Assembly: GCA_009668205.1 (NCBI GenBank) | Contig: WJYM01000012.1 | Span: 54,693-118,692, forward strand | Direction: 5' to 3' | From: Enterobacteriaceae bacterium RIT691 | GTDB taxonomy: Bacteria; Pseudomonadota; Gammaproteobacteria; Enterobacterales; Enterobacteriaceae | Length of the DNA: 64,000 bases | Shown here: positions 59,919-64,000 of the stretch, piece after piece | Layout of the letters: every line of letters begins with the position of its first letter | Position numbering within the stretch: position 1 is the stretch's first letter | The notes under the pieces: generated by a model | The model's input: the letters and a program-made list of their open reading frames with translations, nothing else | Told to the model about the DNA's origin: nothing | The model's database searches: none | Position numbers and translations under genes: made by a program

Positions 59919-62120
59919 ATGTCATCGCCAGAATCTGATCGCCACAACATCCCGAAATTCTCCACGCTGAGATTTTCCCCCGCCACCAGTGAACCACAGG
60001 AAACGTGCTGCTGCGACGGCGGCTGCGCGGAAAGCGAAGCCGTGCCAGAAGCCGTATCAGGCACCCGTTTTAGCTGGAACGTCAGCGGGATGGACTGCGC
60101 CGCCTGCGCCCGTAAAGTGGAAAACGCCGCTCGCCAGGTGCATGGCGTCAACAACGTCCAGGTACTGTTTTCCACCGAAAAGCTGGTCGTCACGGCGGAT
60201 ACCGACATTCGTCCACAAATCGAAAAAGCCGTCAGCGCCGCGGGTTACACCCTTCGCCCGGAAGATGCGCCGCAGGAAGAAGCCCAATCCGCATGGCGGG
60301 AAAATCTGCCGCTGATTGCCCTGATTGTCATGATGATGCTCAGCTGGGGTCTGGAGCAGCTTAACCATCCTGCCGGGCAACTGGCGTTTATCGCCACCAC
60401 GCTGATTGGTCTGTTCCCGATTGCCCGCCAGGCGCTACGGTTGATGAAAAGTGGCAGCTGGTTCGCCATTGAAACCCTGATGAGCGTCGCCGCGTTGGGC
60501 GCGCTGTTTATCGGGGCCACCGCTGAAGCCGCCATGGTGCTGCTGCTGTTCCTGATTGGTGAAAGACTTGAGGGCTGGGCGGCAAGCCGGGCACGCAAAG
60601 GCGTTAGCGCATTGATGGCGCTGAAACCCGAAACCGCTGTCCGTCTGCGTAACGGCGAGCGGGAAACCGTGGCCCAGCGCGATTTGCGTCCGGGTGATGT
60701 GATTGAAGTCGCCGCAGGTGGACGTCTGCCCGCTGACTGCACGCTGCTCTCCACTTTTGCCAGCTTTGATGAAAGCGCATTAACCGGTGAATCGGTACCG
60801 GTCGATCGCAGTGCCGGAGAGCGGGTCGCTGCAGGCGCCACCAGCGTGGATCGTCTGGTTAAACTGACGGTAGTGTCCGAACCGGGCGACAGCGCCATTG
60901 ACCGCATCTTGAAGCTGATTGAGGAAGCCGACGAGCGCCGTGCGCCCATCGAGCGGTTTATCGATCGCTTCAGCCGGATTTATACCCCGGCGATCATGTT
61001 GGTAGCCCTGCTGGTCGCCGTTGTGCCGCCGCTGTTCTTCACCGCCGCCTGGCTACCGTGGATCTACAAAGGGCTAACGCTGCTGCTGATTGGCTGTCCG
61101 TGTGCGCTGGTGATTTCCACGCCTGCCGCCATTACCTCCGGACTGGCTGCTGCTGCCCGTCGCGGTGCGTTGATCAAAGGCGGTGCTGCACTTGAGCAGC
61201 TGGGCCAGGTGCGTCAGGTGGCATTTGATAAAACGGGAACGCTGACCGTGGGTAAACCCCGCGTGACGTCCGTTATCGCCACCCATGACGTGGATGAAAA
61301 TACGCTGCTGGCGCTGACGGCCGCGGTTGAGCAGGGATCGAGCCATCCGTTGGCGCAGGCAATTGTGCAGGAAGCGCAGAACCGTGCGCTCCCATTACCC
61401 GTTGCCACCCATCAGCGCGCGCTGGCCGGTTCAGGCATCGAGGCGTTTGTGGAAGGTCAGCGGGTGCTGATTTGCGCCGCCGGAAAATTCGCGGCGGTAA
61501 GCTATGCCGACCAAATCCATCAGTTGGAAAGCAAAGGGCAAACCGTGGTACTGGTGGTCCGTGACGAGACGCTGCTGGGGATTATTGCGCTGCAGGATAC
61601 GCTGCGTGACGATGCCCGGGAAGCCGTCGAGGCTCTGCATCAACTCGGCGTTCAGGGGATAATCCTGACCGGGGATAATCCAAGAGCTGCCGCCGCGATC
61701 GCCGGAGAGCTGGGGCTGGAATTCCGCGCCGGACTGCTGCCGGAAGATAAAGTTGCCGAAGTCAGCGCCCTGAATGCTAAATCGCCGCTGGCGATGGTGG
61801 GTGACGGCATCAACGATGCACCGGCGATGAAAGCGGCTACCCTGGGTATCGCCATGGGCAGTGGCACCGACGTCGCACTGGAAACCGCAGATGCCGCGCT
61901 AACGGGCAACCGTCTGACAGGACTGGCGCAGATGATTGCGCTGGCTCGCGCGACACACGCCAATATCCGCCAGAACATCGCGATAGCGCTGGGTCTGAAA
62001 GGGATTTTCCTGGTGACAACGCTGCTCGGTATGACCGGCCTGTGGCTGGCCGTGCTGGCAGATACCGGGGCGACGGTACTGGTTACGGCAAATGCTTTGC
62101 GCTTATTGCAAAGGAAGTAG
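59919..62120 (+). CDS. zntA: Zn(II)/Cd(II)/Pb(II)-exporting P-type ATPase
   Basis: A 733-residue P1B-type ATPase of the inner membrane. The N-terminus has a Cys-rich patch CCCDGGC (30-36) and a heavy-metal-binding domain with GMDCAAC (57-63). The transmembrane CPC motif (GCPCALVIS), phosphorylation site DKTGTLT, hinge GDGINDAPAMK and the HP motif SSHPLAQAI are intact. It pumps excess zinc, cadmium and lead to the periplasm under ZntR. Confidence 0.98.
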   Translation: MSSPESDRHNIPKFSTLRFSPATSEPQETCCCDGGCAESEAVPEAVSGTRFSWNVSGMDCAACARKVENAARQVHGVNNVQVLFSTEKLVVTADTDIRPQIEKAVSAAGYTLRPEDAPQEEAQSAWRENLPLIALIVMMMLSWGLEQLNHPAGQLAFIATTLIGLFPIARQALRLMKSGSWFAIETLMSVAALGALFIGATAEAAMVLLLFLIGERLEGWAASRARKGVSALMALKPETAVRLRNGERETVAQRDLRPGDVIEVAAGGRLPADCTLLSTFASFDESALTGESVPVDRSAGERVAAGATSVDRLVKLTVVSEPGDSAIDRILKLIEEADERRAPIERFIDRFSRIYTPAIMLVALLVAVVPPLFFTAAWLPWIYKGLTLLLIGCPCALVISTPAAITSGLAAAARRGALIKGGAALEQLGQVRQVAFDKTGTLTVGKPRVTSVIATHDVDENTLLALTAAVEQGSSHPLAQAIVQEAQNRALPLPVATHQRALAGSGIEAFVEGQRVLICAAGKFAAVSYADQIHQLESKGQTVVLVVRDETLLGIIALQDTLRDDAREAVEALHQLGVQGIILTGDNPRAAAAIAGELGLEFRAGLLPEDKVAEVSALNAKSPLAMVGDGINDAPAMKAATLGIAMGSGTDVALETADAALTGNRLTGLAQMIALARATHANIRQNIAIALGLKGIFLVTTLLGMTGLWLAVLADTGATVLVTANALRLLQRK

Positions 62121-62148
62121 CGAAAGCGTGCAGCAGGCGCATCACACG

Positions 62149-62170
62149 TCCCTCTCCTAAAGGGAGAGGG
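62149..62170. repeat. single CCCTCTCC-type palindrome after zntA (copy 8)
   Basis: CCCTCTCCTAAAGGGAGAGGG, one unpaired palindrome between convergent zntA and tusA; probably also acts as a two-way terminator. Confidence 0.7.
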
Positions 62171-62188
62171 CAACGGCTTACCGCAGGC

Positions 62189-62434
62189 TCAGTGACCCTT
62201 ACGGATCAGATACTGATAGGGCAGCGAGTCGATTTGCTGGGCAATAAGCTCGTGCTCCATAAAGCGGCAGAATCCCGGGATGTCGCGGGTTGTGGCCGGA
62301 TCGTCGGCGACAATCAGCAGCGTTTCGCCCACGGGCATATTGCGCACGGTTTTACGCACCATCATTACCGGCTCCGGGCAGCGCAGACCTTGGGCATCCA
62401 GGGTGTGGTCAGCGGTAGAAAACAAATCGCTCAT
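62189..62434 (-). CDS. tusA: sulfurtransferase TusA
   Basis: An 81-residue cytoplasmic sulfur carrier. Cys19 in [13 protein letters not shown] takes sulfur from IscS and passes it to TusD for 2-thiouridine in tRNA; it also affects molybdenum cofactor and Fe-S supply. Complete and the same length as in E. coli. Confidence 0.97.
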   Translation of the reverse strand: MSDLFSTADHTLDAQGLRCPEPVMMVRKTVRNMPVGETLLIVADDPATTRDIPGFCRFMEHELIAQQIDSLPYQYLIRKGH

Positions 62435-62568
62435 TATTCACTCGGTCAGTCAAAAAATCCGCCTTAGTTTACCCGCACTTTTCTGTGACGCAAGGCAGGT
62501 TAACGGTTGCGTGAAAATTAGCCGTTGCAATGCGCATAAAACGCAGTATGATGCGGCGGTTTTTATGC

Positions 62569-62620
62569 CCGTCATACTTCAAGCCGCAGGTGCGTTGGCT
62601 GCAACTCGAATTATCCAGGG
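62569..62620. repeat. internally deleted ERIC element upstream of yhhQ
   Basis: GTCATACTTCAAGCCGCAGG followed by TGCGTTGGCTGC is one ERIC end; it is joined directly to AACTCGAATTATCCAGGGC, the other end. The centre (AAGTAAGTGAC.. part) is missing, so about 70-75 bases of a full element are lost. It stands about 40 bases before the yhhQ start. Confidence 0.8.
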
Positions 62621-62662
62621 CAATTTGGGTTCCCTCACCCCAACCACTAAAAAGGTCACAAT

Positions 62663-63328
62663 ATGACGTCTTTATCTCAAGCACAGCGCATGAAAGCGTT
62701 GTTCTGGCTTTCGCTTTTTCATCTGCTGGTGATCACCTCCAGTAACTACCTGGTGCAGCTGCCAGTCTCCATTTTTGGTTTCCATACCACCTGGGGCGCG
62801 TTCAGCTTTCCGTTTATTTTCCTCGCCACCGATTTAACCGTGCGTATTTTCGGCGCGCCGCTGGCCCGCAAGATTATCTTCGCGGTGATGGCCCCTGCGC
62901 TGCTGATCTCCTACGTGATTTCCTCGCTGTTTTACATGGGCGAGTGGCAGGGTTTTGCGGCATTGGGTCACTTCAATCTGTTCGTGGCGCGTATCGCCGC
63001 CGCCAGCTTCATGGCCTATGCGCTGGGGCAAATCCTTGACGTTCACGTCTTTAACCGTCTGCGTCAGAACCGCCGTTGGTGGCTCGCGCCAACCGCCTCG
63101 ACGCTGTTTGGCAACGTCAGCGACACCGTCGCGTTCTTCTTTATCGCTTTCTGGCGCAGCCCGGATCCGTTTATGGCGAGCCACTGGCAGGAAATCGCGC
63201 TGGTGGATTACAGCTTTAAGGTGCTCATCAGCATCGTGTTCTTCCTGCCGATGTACGGCGTGCTGCTCAATATGCTGTTGAAAAGGCTGGCAGACAAATC
63301 TGAAATCCCGGCATTTCAGCACGGTTAA
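62663..63328 (+). CDS. yhhQ: queuosine precursor transporter YhhQ
   Basis: A 221-residue inner-membrane protein with about six helices, of the DUF165/vitamin-uptake-like family, which imports queuosine precursors preQ0 and preQ1. The characteristic segments TWGAFSFPFIFLATDLTVRIFG and NVSDTVAFFFIAFW are present. It is probably monocistronic or followed by dcrB, 73 bases on. Confidence 0.93.
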   Translation: MTSLSQAQRMKALFWLSLFHLLVITSSNYLVQLPVSIFGFHTTWGAFSFPFIFLATDLTVRIFGAPLARKIIFAVMAPALLISYVISSLFYMGEWQGFAALGHFNLFVARIAAASFMAYALGQILDVHVFNRLRQNRRWWLAPTASTLFGNVSDTVAFFFIAFWRSPDPFMASHWQEIALVDYSFKVLISIVFFLPMYGVLLNMLLKRLADKSEIPAFQHG

Positions 63329-63401
63329 CCGTTCATTTCACGGATTGTGATAAGCTAGGCGGATCAGCCATTAATGGCCGTTTATCGAAAGGAAGATGTC
63401 A

Positions 63402-63959
63402 ATGCGCAATATGGTTAAATATGTCGGTATTGGCCTGCTGGTGATGGGACTTGCTGCCTGTGATAACAGCGACAGCAAAACCCCTGCACAGGGTGCCGCC
63501 GCGGAAAGCAGTACCGCAGCACAGCCAGTCAGCCTGCTTGATGGCAAGCTCAGCTTCTCGCTGCCCGCTGGCATGACCGATCAGAGCGGTAAGCTCGGCA
63601 CGCAGGCCAACAACATGCACGTCTATTCTGATGCGACCGGCCAGAAAGCGGTGATCGTGATCGTTGGCGATAACACCAATGAAGACCTGGGCTTACTGGC
63701 ACAGCGTCTGGAAGGCCAGCAGCGCAGCCGTGACCCGCAGCTTCAGGTGGTGACCAACAAATCCATCGAACTGAAAGGCCACACCCTGCAGCAGCTCGAC
63801 AGCATCATCTCGGCCAAAGGCCAGACCGCGTACTCTTCCGTACTGCTGGGCAAAGTCGACGACAAGCTGCTGACGCTGCAAATCACCCTGCCTGCTGACG
63901 ATCAGCAGAAAGCGCAGTCTGAAGCAGAAAGCATCATCAATACGCTCGTCATCAACTGA
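63402..63959 (+). CDS. dcrB: DcrB lipoprotein
   Basis: A 185-residue lipoprotein with a lipobox LAAC (Cys20) after a short hydrophobic helix. The mature part is a single DUF1795-like domain. In E. coli dcrB is needed for adsorption or entry of phages C1 and C6 and affects envelope homeostasis. The ATG at 63402 has GGAAG at six bases and matches the E. coli start; the ATG at 63396 overlaps it. The final 41 bases of the window hold nothing recognisable. Confidence 0.94.
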   Translation: MRNMVKYVGIGLLVMGLAACDNSDSKTPAQGAAAESSTAAQPVSLLDGKLSFSLPAGMTDQSGKLGTQANNMHVYSDATGQKAVIVIVGDNTNEDLGLLAQRLEGQQRSRDPQLQVVTNKSIELKGHTLQQLDSIISAKGQTAYSSVLLGKVDDKLLTLQITLPADDQQKAQSEAESIINTLVIN

Positions 63960-64000
63960 TTCCGGCTGTAGACGACTGAGCCCCGGGTTTCGCGACCTGG

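Overview
The window is a core-chromosome segment of a member of the Enterobacteriaceae. Nearly every protein aligns from memory with an Escherichia coli K-12 product at close to full length and in the same order: feoABC, bioH, gntX, nfuA, malQPT, glpRGE/glpD, glgBXCAP, asd, yhgN, gntRKU, yhhWX, ryhB, yhhY, ggt, yhhA, ugpBAECQ, livKHMGF, panM, livJ, rpoH, ftsYEX, rsmD, yhhLMN, zntA, tusA, yhhQ, dcrB. The protein details, ERIC elements and abundant palindromes with CCCTCTCC/GGAGAGGG arms suggest Enterobacter or a close relative (Lelliottia, Leclercia). The genus is an inference. No tRNA, rRNA, IS element, prophage, integrase or CRISPR array was found.

Layout. 1-5.6 kb: ferrous iron uptake (feoABC), a small periplasmic DUF1471 protein, biotin synthesis (bioH), gntX, and the Fe-S carrier nfuA behind an IscR-type operator. 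5.7-13.5 kb: maltodextrin use (malPQ) and its activator malT, divergent across a control region with MalT boxes. 13.6-17.4 kb: the glpEGR operon divergent from glpD. 17.5-26.9 kb: the glycogen operon glgBXCAP; then asd and yhgN. 29-32 kb: gluconate genes gntU, gntK, gntR with tandem GntR operators. 32-35 kb: yhhW, yhhX, the small RNA RyhB under a Fur box, and yhhY. 35-43 kb: ggt, yhhA and the phosphate-controlled ugp operon behind an array of pho units. 43-50 kb: the branched-chain amino acid ABC operon livKHMGF, panM, and livJ. 50-53 kb: a PuuE/GabT-type aminotransferase divergent from a MocR/GabR-type regulator, the main addition relative to K-12. 53-58 kb: rpoH with a sigma-E promoter and DnaA boxes, then ftsYEX. 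58-64 kb: rsmD, small membrane proteins, the zinc/lead/cadmium exporter zntA with a MerR-type promoter, tusA, yhhQ and dcrB.

The genes fall into two linked themes. One is carbon storage and use: maltodextrin, glycogen, glycerol-3-phosphate and gluconate. The other is metal and Fe-S control: feo, nfuA/IscR, ryhB/Fur and zntA. Relative to K-12, gntT, rtcBA/rtcR, yhgA and the yhhZ region are missing from their usual places.

I found no convincing undescribed multigene system. The most unusual structure lies between genes. A roughly 95-bp module joins a terminator hairpin to a long palindrome. It is found behind yhgN and livF and is tandemly repeated between ryhB and yhhX, with related palindromes at other gene boundaries. 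The gabT/mocR pair and a possible nine-codon ORF upstream of glgB also merit checking.
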